DNA of 64,000 nucleotides from JADJOM01 sp963817435 (lineage in GTDB: Bacteria; Gemmatimonadota; Gemmatimonadetes; Gemmatimonadales; GWC2-71-9). Of this stretch, positions 1-9,397 are shown piece after piece. The stretch spans positions 124,001-188,000 of the forward strand of contig CAWFNY010000002.1 in NCBI GenBank assembly GCA_963817435.1. The letters are read 5' to 3'. A program made the translations under genes and the position numbers. Under the pieces are notes generated by a model. It was not told the origin of the DNA. It did no database searches and saw only the letters and a list, made by a program, of their open reading frames with translations. Every line of letters starts with the position of its first letter. Positions within the stretch are counted from its first letter, which is position 1.

Positions 1-1
1 C

Positions 2-2026
2 TTCGCGTGGTGCGGGCTGTGGCGCCGGCCGCTCGCGATTCGCGGGTGGGGGTTCGAGCCGCCATCGCTGCCGATCGCCCTCGGTCAGCTCACGGTGTCG
101 GTGCTCGAGTGGCTTGCCGCCGCGGGCATCCTCTACGTGCTGCTCCCATCGGGTACCGGCATCTCGTATCCGGCGTTCGCAGGACTGTTCGTCGTCGCCC
201 AGGGGCTGGGTCTCGCGAGCCATGTGCCCGGTGGGCTGGGGGTGTTCGAGGGCACGATGCTGGTGCTCGCGGGACAGCGGCTGCCGGTAACGACACTCGC
301 CGGTGCGCTGCTCACCTTCCGGGCGATCTACTATTTCGCCCCGCTGCTCGGCGCCACCATCCTGCTGACCGGGCACGAGGGGCTGCAGCACCGCGCGCTG
401 CTCGGACGCGCCTCCCGCGCCATCGGGCGGCTGGTCCCTGCCTTCACGCCCCCGCTGCTGGCGATCACCGTCTTCGCCACGGGCAGCATCCTGCTGATGT
501 CGGGCGCGACGCCGACCTCCGCATGGCGGCTGCACCTTCTGCGTCAGATGGTCCCCCTGCCGGTCCTCGAGGCTTCACACTTCCTGGCCAGCCTGACCGG
601 CGCCGGACTCGTGTTGCTTGCCTACGGCCTTTACCGGCGACTCAGCGCCGCCTGGTGGCTGACCACCATGCTGCTCGCCGCAGGCGCCGTCACCTCCATG
701 CTCAAGGGCCTCGACTTTGAAGAGGCCACGGTGGCCGTGCTCGCACTCGGGGCCCTGCTGCCCGCCCGGGCGACGTTCACCAGGCGGAGTTCGCTGCTTG
801 CGGAGCCCTGGACGCCTGGCTGGGTCATCGCGGTCGCCGTCGCCCTCGCGACGTCGGTCTGGCTCGGCTTCTTCGCGTATCGCCACGTCGACTATTCCAA
901 CAGTCTCTGGTGGGAGTTCGAATTCGGCGCGGATGCGCCCCGCTTCCTGCGCGCCACCGTGGGTGCAATGAGCGTGGCGCTCATCCTCGCCCTGGTCCGG
1001 CTGCTGCGTCCCGCGCGGCCGGTGCATGTGGCGCCGACCGCGGACGACCTGGCCCGCGCCGCCGCGATCGTCGCCCGCCATGGGCAGGCGCTGGGAAACC
1101 TCGCGCTGCTCGGCGACAAGACCCTGCTGTTCAACGACGCAGGCACGGCCTTCCTGATGTACGCCGTGCAGGGGCGCAGCTGGATCGTCATGGGAGACCC
1201 CATCGGCACCGATGAGGACGCCGCCGACCTGGCGTGGCGATTCCGCGAGATGGTGGATAGCGCCGGCGGATGGCCCGTCTTCTACGAAGTGAGCCGTCAC
1301 CGGCTGCCGATCTACCTCGAGCAGGGGCTGACCCTCGTGAAACTGGGCGAGGAGGCACGGGTGCCGCTTGCCACCTTCTCGCTCGAGGGAAGCGCGCGGG
1401 CGCGCTTCCGCAACTGGCGCAATGCGGCGGAGAAGGTGGGTTGTCAGGTGGAGGTGCTGCCCGCGGGATCGAGCGACCTCCTGCTCGGGGATCTCTGCCG
1501 GATCTCCGACGACTGGCTCGCCGCGAAGCGGACCCGGGAGAAGCGGTTTTCGCTGGGCGCCTGTTCCCCCGACTACCTGCGCCGCTGCCCCATCGCGGTG
1601 GTACGCCAGCATGGGCGGCCGGTGGCGTTCGCGACCCTGATGACGACGTCGACCAGGGACGAGCTGACGCTCGACCTGATGCGCTACGCCTCGGATGCCC
1701 CGCCCAACGTGATGACTTATCTGCTGGTGCAGCTCATGCTCTGGGGCCGGAGCAACGGGTATCAGTGGTTCAGCCTCGGCATGGCGCCGCTCGCGGGACT
1801 CGAGCAGCGGGCCCTGGCTCCGCTCTGGCATCGTGCCGGCTCATTCGTGTTCAGGCAGGGCGAGAGCTTCTACAACTTCAAGGGCCTCCGGGACTACAAG
1901 GACCGCTTCGATCCCGTCTGGGAGCCGCGGTATCTCGCCTCGCCCGGCGGACTCGCCCTGCCCTTCATCCTCACCGACATCGCCGCCCTCATCGGGGGCG
2001 GCATCAAAGGAGTCTTTGCCAAATGA
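2..2026 (+). CDS. mprF: Lysylphosphatidylglycerol synthetase/flippase MprF, 5' end cut by the window
   Basis: The reading frame is open from base 2 with no stop and ends at TGA 2024-2026, giving 674 visible residues. MprF proteins are usually around 850 residues, so the first part of the flippase domain lies outside the window. Visible residues 30-330 are a run of hydrophobic membrane segments. From about residue 345 comes the soluble GNAT-fold (DUF2156) transferase, with stretches such as GDPIGTDEDAADLAWRFREM and YNFKGLRDYKDRFDP that are typical of the family. Such enzymes move an aminoacyl group from aminoacyl-tRNA to phosphatidylglycerol and flip the product outward, which lowers surface charge and gives resistance to cationic peptides. 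Which amino acid is used cannot be read from sequence. The stop overlaps the start of the AcvB/VirJ gene (ATGA), which supports coupled function. Confidence 0.93.
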   Translation, partial: FAWCGLWRRPLAIRGWGFEPPSLPIALGQLTVSVLEWLAAAGILYVLLPSGTGISYPAFAGLFVVAQGLGLASHVPGGLGVFEGTMLVLAGQRLPVTTLAGALLTFRAIYYFAPLLGATILLTGHEGLQHRALLGRASRAIGRLVPAFTPPLLAITVFATGSILLMSGATPTSAWRLHLLRQMVPLPVLEASHFLASLTGAGLVLLAYGLYRRLSAAWWLTTMLLAAGAVTSMLKGLDFEEATVAVLALGALLPARATFTRRSSLLAEPWTPGWVIAVAVALATSVWLGFFAYRHVDYSNSLWWEFEFGADAPRFLRATVGAMSVALILALVRLLRPARPVHVAPTADDLARAAAIVARHGQALGNLALLGDKTLLFNDAGTAFLMYAVQGRSWIVMGDPIGTDEDAADLAWRFREMVDSAGGWPVFYEVSRHRLPIYLEQGLTLVKLGEEARVPLATFSLEGSARARFRNWRNAAEKVGCQVEVLPAGSSDLLLGDLCRISDDWLAAKRTREKRFSLGACSPDYLRRCPIAVVRQHGRPVAFATLMTTSTRDELTLDLMRYASDAPPNVMTYLLVQLMLWGRSNGYQWFSLGMAPLAGLEQRALAPLWHRAGSFVFRQGESFYNFKGLRDYKDRFDPVWEPRYLASPGGLALPFILTDIAALIGGGIKGVFAK

Positions 2027-3426
2027 CCGGTGCGCTGTTGCTCCTCGCCTCGACGCTGGCCGCCGCGCCGCAGTTGCCCGCAGCGGATCCGACGCTGCAC
2101 TTCCGGCATTTCGGCACCGTCAGCGTCTACCGCCCCACGACGCCGCCGACGTCGGTCGCCCTGTTCTTCTCAGGGGATGGCGGCTGGAATGAGGGAGTGG
2201 TGGAGATGGCCCGCGCGGCGGCGGCCAGTGGAAGCCTGGTGCTCGGTGTCGACACCCCGCATTACCTGAAGGCGGTGAACGCGAGGGGTGACCGCTGCAG
2301 CTACTTCGCCGCGGACGCCGAGGCACTCAGCCAGTATGCGCAAAAGAGCCTGGGGCTCGCCCGTTACCAGCCACCGGTGCTGGTGGGCTATTCCTCGGGA
2401 GCTGGCCTGGCCTACGCGGCACTGGCACAGGCGCCCGACAACACGTTCAGCGGCGCCCTCAGCGTCGCCTTCGACCCGCTGCTCCCCACCCAGACCCTGC
2501 CCTGCGACCGGAACGGCCTGGCGAGCACGCTGGGACCGAACGGTCGCGGTCGCCGGGTCGGCCCCGTGCCACGCTTGTCAGCGCCGTGGCTGATCCTGCA
2601 GGGTGAGGAAGACGCCGTGTCGCCGATCGACTCGGTCGCGGCCTTTGCGAAGGTGATCCCCGGCGCGGAGGTCGTCAGGCTCGCGCACGTCGGCCACGGC
2701 TTCTCCAAACCGATCGCGTGGATGCCGCAGTTCATGGATGCGCTCACCCGGCTGACGACCGCGCCTGCGAGCAGCGGGCCGGCACCCGCCTCGCTCGGCG
2801 AATTGCCCGTGGTGGAGCTTCCGTCGCCGGCGGACCCGGGCGACTACTTCGCGATCGTGCTGTCCGGCGATGGAGGCTGGGCCAGCATCGACAAGCAGAT
2901 CGGCGAGGAGCTGGTGAAGTCCGGGGTACCGACGGTGGGCTTCAACTCGCTGCAATACTTCTGGCAGAAGCGGACACCCGAGGAGATCTCGGTGGACCTC
3001 CAGCGAATGATCCGGCACTATCAGACGGCCTTCCACCGCGAGAAGGTGATTCTGATCGGCTACTCCCTGGGCGCCGATGTGCTGCCCCTGATGGCCTCCC
3101 GCCTCCCGGGCGCCACCCTCGATCAGGTCCGGCTCATCGCCTTTCTGGGCCTGGAACACCAGACCGACCTGGAATTCCGCATGGGAGAGTGGCTCGCGGC
3201 GCAGCACACCGCCACCTACAAGCTCCTGCCGGAGATGGAGAAGCTTCAGGGACGCCCGCTGCTGTGCGTCTACGGGACCAGGGAAGGGGACACCCTCTGT
3301 CCTGATCTGCCGGCCGGGCTGGCGGACGTCGTCGAGATCAAGGGTGGGCACCACTTCGACGGTGACTTTCACGGCCTGGCACGTCTCATCATGTCCCACG
3401 TGAAGCCGAGCGGTGGAAATCCCTGA
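2023..3426 (+). CDS. acvB: AcvB/VirJ-family serine hydrolase, likely lysyl-phosphatidylglycerol hydrolase
   Basis: This is a 467-residue protein. The start ATG overlaps the mprF stop by four bases. Residues 1-15 look like a short signal peptide ending in an Ala-rich stretch, so export to the periplasm is likely. Two alpha/beta-hydrolase-like halves follow. The first contains FFSGDGGW and a GYSSGAG nucleophile elbow near residue 125. The second, the VirJ domain, contains VLSGDGGW and GYSLGAD near residue 346, and HHFDGD near the C-terminus supplies a plausible catalytic His. In Agrobacterium, AcvB hydrolyses the lysyl-PG made by the MprF homologue LpiA. Its coupling here to mprF points to the same synthesis/turnover pair, but that role is inferred from family knowledge and context. 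Confidence 0.85.
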   Translation: MTGALLLLASTLAAAPQLPAADPTLHFRHFGTVSVYRPTTPPTSVALFFSGDGGWNEGVVEMARAAAASGSLVLGVDTPHYLKAVNARGDRCSYFAADAEALSQYAQKSLGLARYQPPVLVGYSSGAGLAYAALAQAPDNTFSGALSVAFDPLLPTQTLPCDRNGLASTLGPNGRGRRVGPVPRLSAPWLILQGEEDAVSPIDSVAAFAKVIPGAEVVRLAHVGHGFSKPIAWMPQFMDALTRLTTAPASSGPAPASLGELPVVELPSPADPGDYFAIVLSGDGGWASIDKQIGEELVKSGVPTVGFNSLQYFWQKRTPEEISVDLQRMIRHYQTAFHREKVILIGYSLGADVLPLMASRLPGATLDQVRLIAFLGLEHQTDLEFRMGEWLAAQHTATYKLLPEMEKLQGRPLLCVYGTREGDTLCPDLPAGLADVVEIKGGHHFDGDFHGLARLIMSHVKPSGGNP

Positions 3427-3512
3427 ACCGTCGTTCACTCTGCCTGACCCCTATTTCGCGCGCCGCCCCGCAACGCTTATCTTTGCGGCTCCCATCCAAT
3501 GAAGAGCCGCAC

Positions 3513-4799
3513 GTGTCCAAGGACTCGCTGACGATCACCGACAATCGCACCGGCAAGCAGTACGAGCTGCCGGTCAGCGAAGGCACCATCAAGGCCGCCG
3601 ACCTCCGCCAGATCCGCACCAGCGAGGACGACTTCGGCCTGATGTCCTACGACCCCGCCTTCCTGAACACCGCCTCTTGCCGGAGCGCGATCACGTTCAT
3701 CGATGGCGACAAGGGGATCCTGCGCTACCGGGGCTATCCGATCGAGCAGATCGCCGAGAAGGCCAGCTTCCTCGAGACGGCCTACCTGCTGTTCGAAGGC
3801 GAGCTGCCGAACAAGGCGCAGCTGGACAAGTGGGAGAACGACGTCCGCTATCACACCTACGTCCACACCAACATCATCAAGTTCATCGAGGGCTTCCGGT
3901 ACGACGCGCACCCGATGGGGACGCTGCTCGGCGCCGTGGGGGCCCTCTCGACGTTCTATCCCGACGCCAAGCACATCGAGGATCCGGCCAGCCGCTATCT
4001 CCAGCGGGTCCGGCTCATCGCCAAGATTCCGACCATCGCGGCCTTTGCCTTCCGGCATTCCCGCGGTCTGCCGTACGTCTTCCCGCGGAACGACCTGAGC
4101 TATATCGGCAATTTCGTGAACATGACGTTCGAGATCGGCGGCCGGCACGAGCCCAACCCGGTGCTGCAGCGGGCGCTCGAGATCCTGCTGATCCTGCACG
4201 CCGATCACGAGCAGAACTGCTCGACCAGCGCGGTGCGGAGCGTCGGCTCCTCCCAGGTCGACCCCTTCTCCGCCGTCTCGGCCGGGATTGCCGCGCTGTA
4301 CGGACCGCTTCACGGCGGCGCCAATGAAGCGGTGCTGCAGATGCTGGACCACATCGGCGAGAAGAAGAACATCCCGGCCTTCATCGCCGAGTGCAAGGCG
4401 GGCGGCGGGCGCCTGATGGGCTTCGGCCACCGGGTCTACAAGTCGTACGATCCGCGGGCGAAGCTGATCAAGAAGGTGGCCTACGACGTCTTCGAGCAGA
4501 CCGGGCTCAACCCGAAGCTGGAGATCGCGCTCGAGCTGGAGCGGATCGCGCTCGAGGACGAGTACTTCATCAAACGGAAGCTGTACCCGAACGTCGACTT
4601 CTACTCGGGGCTTATCTACCAGGCGATGGGCTACCCGACGGACTATTTCACCGTGCTCTTTGCGCTGGGCCGCCTGCCGGGCTGGATCGCGCAGTGGGAA
4701 GAGATGCTCCGCGACAAGGAGCAGAAGATCTCGCGTCCGCGGCAGATCTACATCGGCTGCGACGAGCGGGAATTCAAGCCGATGGCCATGCGGGGATGA
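3513..4799 (+). CDS. gltA: Citrate synthase
   Basis: This enzyme condenses oxaloacetate and acetyl-CoA to citrate at the entry of the TCA cycle. The 428-residue protein has the family hallmarks in order: the active-site His in HGGANEAVLQML (near residue 267), the second His in GFGHRVYKSYDPRA (near 305) and the catalytic Asp in NVDFYSGLIYQAMG (near 361). I chose GTG 3513 because it begins at MSKDSLTITDN, the usual N-terminus. An upstream in-frame TTG at 3483 would add ten residues unlike the family. A TTATCT-like -10 lies near 3478. The stop overlaps the next start (ATGA), so the epimerase-like gene is probably co-translated. Aconitase is 38 kb away, so TCA genes are not clustered here. Confidence 0.95.
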   Translation: MSKDSLTITDNRTGKQYELPVSEGTIKAADLRQIRTSEDDFGLMSYDPAFLNTASCRSAITFIDGDKGILRYRGYPIEQIAEKASFLETAYLLFEGELPNKAQLDKWENDVRYHTYVHTNIIKFIEGFRYDAHPMGTLLGAVGALSTFYPDAKHIEDPASRYLQRVRLIAKIPTIAAFAFRHSRGLPYVFPRNDLSYIGNFVNMTFEIGGRHEPNPVLQRALEILLILHADHEQNCSTSAVRSVGSSQVDPFSAVSAGIAALYGPLHGGANEAVLQMLDHIGEKKNIPAFIAECKAGGGRLMGFGHRVYKSYDPRAKLIKKVAYDVFEQTGLNPKLEIALELERIALEDEYFIKRKLYPNVDFYSGLIYQAMGYPTDYFTVLFALGRLPGWIAQWEEMLRDKEQKISRPRQIYIGCDEREFKPMAMRG

Positions 4800-5800
4800 A
4801 CGAGGCCGAGCTGGACGAACGGCTCTCCCGCCCGACTGACGGTGTGCTCGAGGTCCTCCGGCAACTGCCGGGGGACCTTCTCGTTCTCGGCGCCGGGGGC
4901 AAGATGGGGCCCAGCCTCGCGCGGATGGCACGGCGCGCGCTCGACCCGCGGCACCGGGTCGTGGCGGTGTCGCGCTTCCGTGAAGAGGGACTCCGCCAGC
5001 GACTCGAGGCAGCCGGAATCACGACGATCGCCGCCGACCTGCTCGATCCCGCGGCGCTCGCCCGGCTGCCCGACGCACCGAACCTGATCTTCATGGCGGG
5101 GCAGAAGTTCGGCACCCAGTCCGCGCCGGACGTCACCTGGGCAATGAACGCAATCGTCCCCGCACGAGTCGCCGAGCGGTATCAGAGCGCGCGCACGGTG
5201 GTGTTCTCCACCGGAAACGTCTATCCGCTGACGCCGGTCGGCTCCGGCGGTCCGGCCGAGGACCACGCGGTCGGCCCGGTGGGGGAGTACGCCATGAGCT
5301 GCCTGGCGCGGGAACGGATCTTCGAGCACGCGGCGGCGGCACGCCGCACACCTGTGGCCATCATGCGGCTCAACTATGCAATCGACCTGCGCTACGGGGT
5401 ACTGGTGGACGTCGCGCGCCGGGTCCGCAGTGGTGACGCGGTGCCGCTCGCGATGGGCCACGTGAACGTGATCTGGCAGGGAGATGCGAATGCCCGCGCG
5501 CTGCAGTGCCTGACACTGGCGGCATCGCCCGCGGTGGTCCTGAATGTGACGGGCCTGGAGACCATCAGCGTGCGCTGGCTGGCCGAACGATTCGGCGAAC
5601 GCTTCGGGCGCGCTCCACGATTCGAGGGCACCGAGCGGCCGGACGCCCTGCTCAGCAACGCGTCACGGTCGGTGGCCCGCTTCGGGCCCCCGACCGTGAC
5701 GCTTGCCATGATGATCGCCTGGGTGGCGGACTGGCTGGAACAGGGCGGGCCCCTGCTCGACAGGCCGACGCACTTCGAGGAGCGCTCCGGGCGCTTCTGA
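4796..5800 (+). CDS. NAD(P)-dependent epimerase/dehydratase family protein
   Basis: This is a 334-residue Rossmann-fold protein of the extended SDR type. The dinucleotide-binding glycine motif is GAGGKMGPSLA near residue 34, preceded by the beta strand LLVLG. A later stretch, VVFSTGNVYPLT followed by GEYAMSC, resembles the Ser/Tyr active-site region, although the canonical YxxxK is not clear (YAMSC in its place). The substrate is unknown. The start ATG overlaps the gltA stop. Related proteins are often found near dihydrodipicolinate-synthase-like aldolases in sugar-acid breakdown clusters. One such aldolase lies about 2.5 kb downstream, beyond the convergent M28 gene. The stop is only six bases from the end of that M28 gene. 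Confidence 0.82.
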   Translation: MNEAELDERLSRPTDGVLEVLRQLPGDLLVLGAGGKMGPSLARMARRALDPRHRVVAVSRFREEGLRQRLEAAGITTIAADLLDPAALARLPDAPNLIFMAGQKFGTQSAPDVTWAMNAIVPARVAERYQSARTVVFSTGNVYPLTPVGSGGPAEDHAVGPVGEYAMSCLARERIFEHAAAARRTPVAIMRLNYAIDLRYGVLVDVARRVRSGDAVPLAMGHVNVIWQGDANARALQCLTLAASPAVVLNVTGLETISVRWLAERFGERFGRAPRFEGTERPDALLSNASRSVARFGPPTVTLAMMIAWVADWLEQGGPLLDRPTHFEERSGRF

Positions 5801-5806
5801 GCGGCG

Positions 5807-8095
5807 CTACTTCGCCGCCTTGAGCAGCTGCTCGGCGGCCGCGCCGATCAGCTGGGACTCATCGACGAGCACCGCCGCGACCCGGTCGATCTGCTCCTGC
5901 GCCAGCTGCCAGTCCTTCTGCTCGATCGCCTCCCGCACTCCCGGCAGCGTCTTCACCCCGTAGCCTGTATAGAACCCAGGCGCATAGATGAGGTGGGTGA
6001 ACCAGCTCCGCTTGGGCAGCCCCGCCTCACTGGTCAGCCGGCGCTCGCTGTCCACCAGCCGCGCATTGAGGCCGTCCGCCGCCGCGCGTGCATAGCCGGC
6101 CCCGTCCCCTGCCCCCACTTCGGCGAACGCCGAGTCGTAACGGCTCGCGCTCTGGCTCAGAGCCTGGAGCGCGTTCTCGAGCGGGGCGAAGTTGAGGAAT
6201 GGCGGCGGCGTTTCCCGTGCCGGCGGCGCGATGGGGTCGCGGGCATTATTGGTCGCCGGGAAGACGCCTTCGTCCAGCTCCCGGTTCACCTCACGCACCG
6301 CCTCCTGCCGGTCGGCCAGCAGCTTCTTCACCTCGGTGGTGTACTTGCCGATGTTGTCGGCGAGGGCGGTGAAGTCGAGCGGGAGGACCTCCGCGTCGGC
6401 GAGCCGCAGGATGGCGGTCCCCACGGTCTGCGCCAGCGCCCGGCCGTAGACGAAGCTGGTATCGCTGAAGTGGGTGTACCAGTAGAAGTCGTCGTAGATG
6501 GAGTGATAGATGCCGCCATCATCCTCGCCGCCGAATCCGAGGTCCAGCGAGGCGATGCCGAGGTGCTGCAGGAAGGGCGTGAAGTCGGAGCCGGAACCCA
6601 GCGGTGCGAGCCGCTGGTCGGGCCGCTGTCGGGCCTCGGCCCGCTCCTCGGCGTCGCCATCGCGGATGGACCGCAGCTGGTCCCGCTTCCAGACGCTGAG
6701 CCCGGTCTCCGGATCCTCGATGTCCCGCGCCACCCCGTTCATGAAGCGTTCGAGCGTGTGCGATCCGCCCATGCCCAGAAAGCCGCGGCCGTTGCCGTCG
6801 GTGTTGATGTAGACGGCGGCATGCTGTCGCAGCTCGGCGGCGTGCGTCTCGACCCACTCGGTGGAGCCGAGGAGTCCGGGCTCCTCACCGTCCCACGCGG
6901 CGTAGATGATCGTCCGCCGGGGCTTCCACCCCTGCTTGAGCAGGGCACCCATCGCGCGGGCTTCCTCCAGCAGGGCCACCTGCCCGGAAACGGGATCCTC
7001 GGCGCCATTCACCCAGGCGTCGTGGTGATTGCCACGAATGATCCACTCGTCAGGCGCCTCCGAGCCGCGGATGGTCGCGATGACGTCGTAGATCGGCTTG
7101 ACCTCCCAGTTGGACTTGAGCCGGAGGTGCACCCGCGCGGGCCCGGGACCGATCCGGTAGGTGAGCGGAAGCCCGCCGCGCCACCCGGGCGGTGCCACCG
7201 GGCCCTCGAGGGCGCGCAGCAGCGGTTCCGCATCGGCGTAGGAGATGGGCAGAACCGGGATCCTGGTCAGCGTGGGCGCCTCGGCGACCGGCAGCCGTGT
7301 GGCGCCGGGGAGGGCACCGACCCCCGGGGTCAGCGGGTCGCCCGGGTAGAGCGGCATGTCGGCCACACTGCCCCGTTGCACCCCTTCTCGCGGACGAAAG
7401 GCGCCCTTCGGGAAGACCACGCCCGGGCTGTACCCGTCATCCTGGGGATCGGAGAAGATCAGGCAGCCGATGGCACCGTGCTCCGCAGCCACCTTCGGTT
7501 TGATCCCGCGCCACGACCCGCCGTACCGCGCGATCACGATCGCCCCCTTGACCGAGATCCCGCGGCGATCGAGCGCCTCGTAGTCCGCGGGAACACCGCG
7601 ATTCACGTACACCAGCGGGGCGGTGACGTCGCCGTCGATCGAGTAGGCGTTATAGGTTGGCAACTGTTCGGCGCGCTGCCCCGACGTCAGATCGATGGCC
7701 AGGGCCGGCTCCTCCAGCTTCGCGACGTACTTCGTCGGCGCGAGGAGTTCGACCAGGCGCTCGCGGGGCGTTGGGAATAGCACATCGAACTGCTCGATCC
7801 GCGCCTCGAGGCCCCAGGACTTGAAGCGGCCGAGGATCCATTCGGCGTTGGCCTTGTCATAGGGAGAGCCGGTGTGATGGGGCCGGGCGGAGAGGATGCG
7901 CATGCTCTCGCGGAGCGTGTCGGGATCCGGGATCGCGCGGAGCCGCGACTCCCATTCGCGTTCCACCTGCGAAGCCGAGGCGGAGTACCCGGCGAGCGGG
8001 AGATCCCCGAGCGGCGCCGCGGCGCCGAGTGCCACCGCCCCGAAGACGAGGATGCTGATACGTACCCTGCCCGCAATTCGCCGATGCTTCACCAT
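5807..8095 (-). CDS. Secreted M28-family zinc peptidase (glutamate carboxypeptidase II-like)
   Basis: This is a 762-residue protein. I chose the ATG at 8095 because GGAGGG sits five bases upstream and the protein then begins with a basic n-region and a hydrophobic signal segment (residues 10-30). A longer start at 8149 lacks these. Domains in order are a PA-type insert in the first half, the M28 catalytic core, and a C-terminal transferrin-receptor-like dimerisation region. Zinc-site motifs are visible: GNHHDAW near residue 355, WDGEEPGLLGS near 400, INTDGNG near 430, and the final His in IYHSIYDDF near 528. The expected activity is removal of C-terminal acidic residues, or an aminopeptidase-like cleavage, outside the cytoplasm. 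The gene stands alone on the minus strand, convergent with the epimerase-like gene. Confidence 0.92.
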   Translation of the reverse strand: MVKHRRIAGRVRISILVFGAVALGAAAPLGDLPLAGYSASASQVEREWESRLRAIPDPDTLRESMRILSARPHHTGSPYDKANAEWILGRFKSWGLEARIEQFDVLFPTPRERLVELLAPTKYVAKLEEPALAIDLTSGQRAEQLPTYNAYSIDGDVTAPLVYVNRGVPADYEALDRRGISVKGAIVIARYGGSWRGIKPKVAAEHGAIGCLIFSDPQDDGYSPGVVFPKGAFRPREGVQRGSVADMPLYPGDPLTPGVGALPGATRLPVAEAPTLTRIPVLPISYADAEPLLRALEGPVAPPGWRGGLPLTYRIGPGPARVHLRLKSNWEVKPIYDVIATIRGSEAPDEWIIRGNHHDAWVNGAEDPVSGQVALLEEARAMGALLKQGWKPRRTIIYAAWDGEEPGLLGSTEWVETHAAELRQHAAVYINTDGNGRGFLGMGGSHTLERFMNGVARDIEDPETGLSVWKRDQLRSIRDGDAEERAEARQRPDQRLAPLGSGSDFTPFLQHLGIASLDLGFGGEDDGGIYHSIYDDFYWYTHFSDTSFVYGRALAQTVGTAILRLADAEVLPLDFTALADNIGKYTTEVKKLLADRQEAVREVNRELDEGVFPATNNARDPIAPPARETPPPFLNFAPLENALQALSQSASRYDSAFAEVGAGDGAGYARAAADGLNARLVDSERRLTSEAGLPKRSWFTHLIYAPGFYTGYGVKTLPGVREAIEQKDWQLAQEQIDRVAAVLVDESQLIGAAAEQLLKAAK

Positions 8096-8285
8096 GAAGT
8101 CCCTCCGTTGCAGGCCGGCCGATTCGCCGCATCCGCGGGAGTCGTCCACCGGCCAGGTGTGATGATGCGCCGTCGGGCGCCGCTTGAAGCTATCCCGAGC
8201 CGCGACCGCCGCCAGACGGAGAGGAACGGCGTCCGGTTGCAGCCCTGACTCGCCACGCTTCCTCCCGAAGCGTACACTTCTCCCG

Positions 8286-9317
8286 ATGATGGAGCTGCGT
8301 CCCCACCTGCTCGCCGGTCAGGTCATCCCGGCTCACCCCCTCGCGCTCACGGCGGCGCGCAAGCTCGACGAACGGCGCCAGCGTGCACTGACCCGGTACT
8401 ATCTCGATGCCGGCGCAGGCGGAATCGCCGTCGGCGTGCACACCACCCAGTTCGCCATCCGGGAGAATGGGCTGTTCGAGCCGGTGCTTGCGCTGGCCGC
8501 CGAAACGGTCAGGAAGTCCCTCGAGGCGCGCCCGCGGCCGTTCGCCAAGGTCGCCGGTGCGATCGGGAAGACCGCGCAGGCGTGCCGGGAGGCCGAGATC
8601 GCGGCCCGACTGGGCTACGACGCGGTCCTGCTTTCGCTCGCCGGCTGGGGCAACGCGAGCGACGAGGCGATGCTCGACCACTGCCGCGCCGTCGCCGAGA
8701 TCCTGCCGCTCTTCGGCTTCTACCTGCAGCCCGCCGTGGGTGGCCGCGTCCTCGGCTATGGATTCTGGCGGCGCTTCGCCGAGATCCCGAACGCGATCGC
8801 TATCAAGATTGCACCGTTCGACCGGTACCAGACGCTCGACGTCGTCCGCGCGGTCGTCGATGCGGGACGCGCGGACCTCGCGCTCTACACCGGCAACGAC
8901 GACAGCATCGTGGTCGACCTGCTCTCCCGATACCGTTTCGGGAACATGGAGCGGCGAATCGTCGGCGGCCTGCTCGGCCAGTGGGCGGTGGGCACCCGGC
9001 ACGCGGTGGAACTGCTGCACGCCGTGCAGCGCCTCCCACCGGAGCAGCCACTCGACCCCGCATGGCTCAGACTCGCCACTGCGCTCACCGACTTCAACGC
9101 CGCACTCTTCGACCCCGCACACGACTTCGCGGGCTGCATCGCGGGGATCCATGAGGTACTGCACCGGCAGCGGCTGCTCGCGGGGCCGTGGTGCCTCGAT
9201 CCCAGGGAGATGCTCTCCCCCGGACAGCGCGAGGAGATCGATCGGGCTCTGCGGCAGCACCAGGATCTCGGTGACGACGACTTCATCGCCAGGCATCTCG
9301 ACGGGTGGCTGGCCTAG
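8286..9317 (+). CDS. Dihydrodipicolinate synthase (DapA) family aldolase
   Basis: This is a 343-residue TIM-barrel class I aldolase/lyase relative. The Schiff-base Lys is probably in AIAIKIAPF near residue 178, and the partner Tyr in FGFYLQPAVGG near residue 148. It is longer than housekeeping DapA and lacks the usual GTTGE substrate motif near the start, so a sugar-acid or other 2-keto-acid substrate is more likely than lysine biosynthesis. Two adjacent ATG codons (8286 and 8289) could serve as start. I use the first. The gene is single, with divergent M28 upstream and the slipin promoter 20 bases downstream of its stop. The true substrate cannot be told from sequence. Confidence 0.85.
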   Translation: MMELRPHLLAGQVIPAHPLALTAARKLDERRQRALTRYYLDAGAGGIAVGVHTTQFAIRENGLFEPVLALAAETVRKSLEARPRPFAKVAGAIGKTAQACREAEIAARLGYDAVLLSLAGWGNASDEAMLDHCRAVAEILPLFGFYLQPAVGGRVLGYGFWRRFAEIPNAIAIKIAPFDRYQTLDVVRAVVDAGRADLALYTGNDDSIVVDLLSRYRFGNMERRIVGGLLGQWAVGTRHAVELLHAVQRLPPEQPLDPAWLRLATALTDFNAALFDPAHDFAGCIAGIHEVLHRQRLLAGPWCLDPREMLSPGQREEIDRALRQHQDLGDDDFIARHLDGWLA

Positions 9318-9336
9318 TCGGCCGGCGCAGGCCCCC

Positions 9337-9374
9337 TTGACCGGAAGGTATCAAAGTGATATCATAGCGATACC
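9337..9374 (+). promoter_or_regulatory. Sigma-70-type promoter of the slipin operon, overlapped by a symmetric operator
   Basis: The -35 is TTGACC (9337-9342) and the -10 is TATCAT (9360-9365), separated by exactly 17 bases. Overlapping it is a perfectly centred inverted repeat. The outer arms are GGTATC (9347-9352) and GATACC (9369-9374). The centre is the palindrome TGATATCA (9357-9364), with four-base spacers on each side. The same block can also be read as near-direct TATCA repeats. A repressor bound here would cover the -10. The small ribbon-helix-helix protein in the same operon is the obvious candidate. Confidence 0.75.
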
Positions 9375-9397
9375 ATTCACCATTCGAGGGTAAGGCC

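Noticed and set aside
3483..3512. TTG start extending citrate synthase by ten residues
   Set aside because: The extension does not resemble family N-termini; GTG 3513 gives the usual start.
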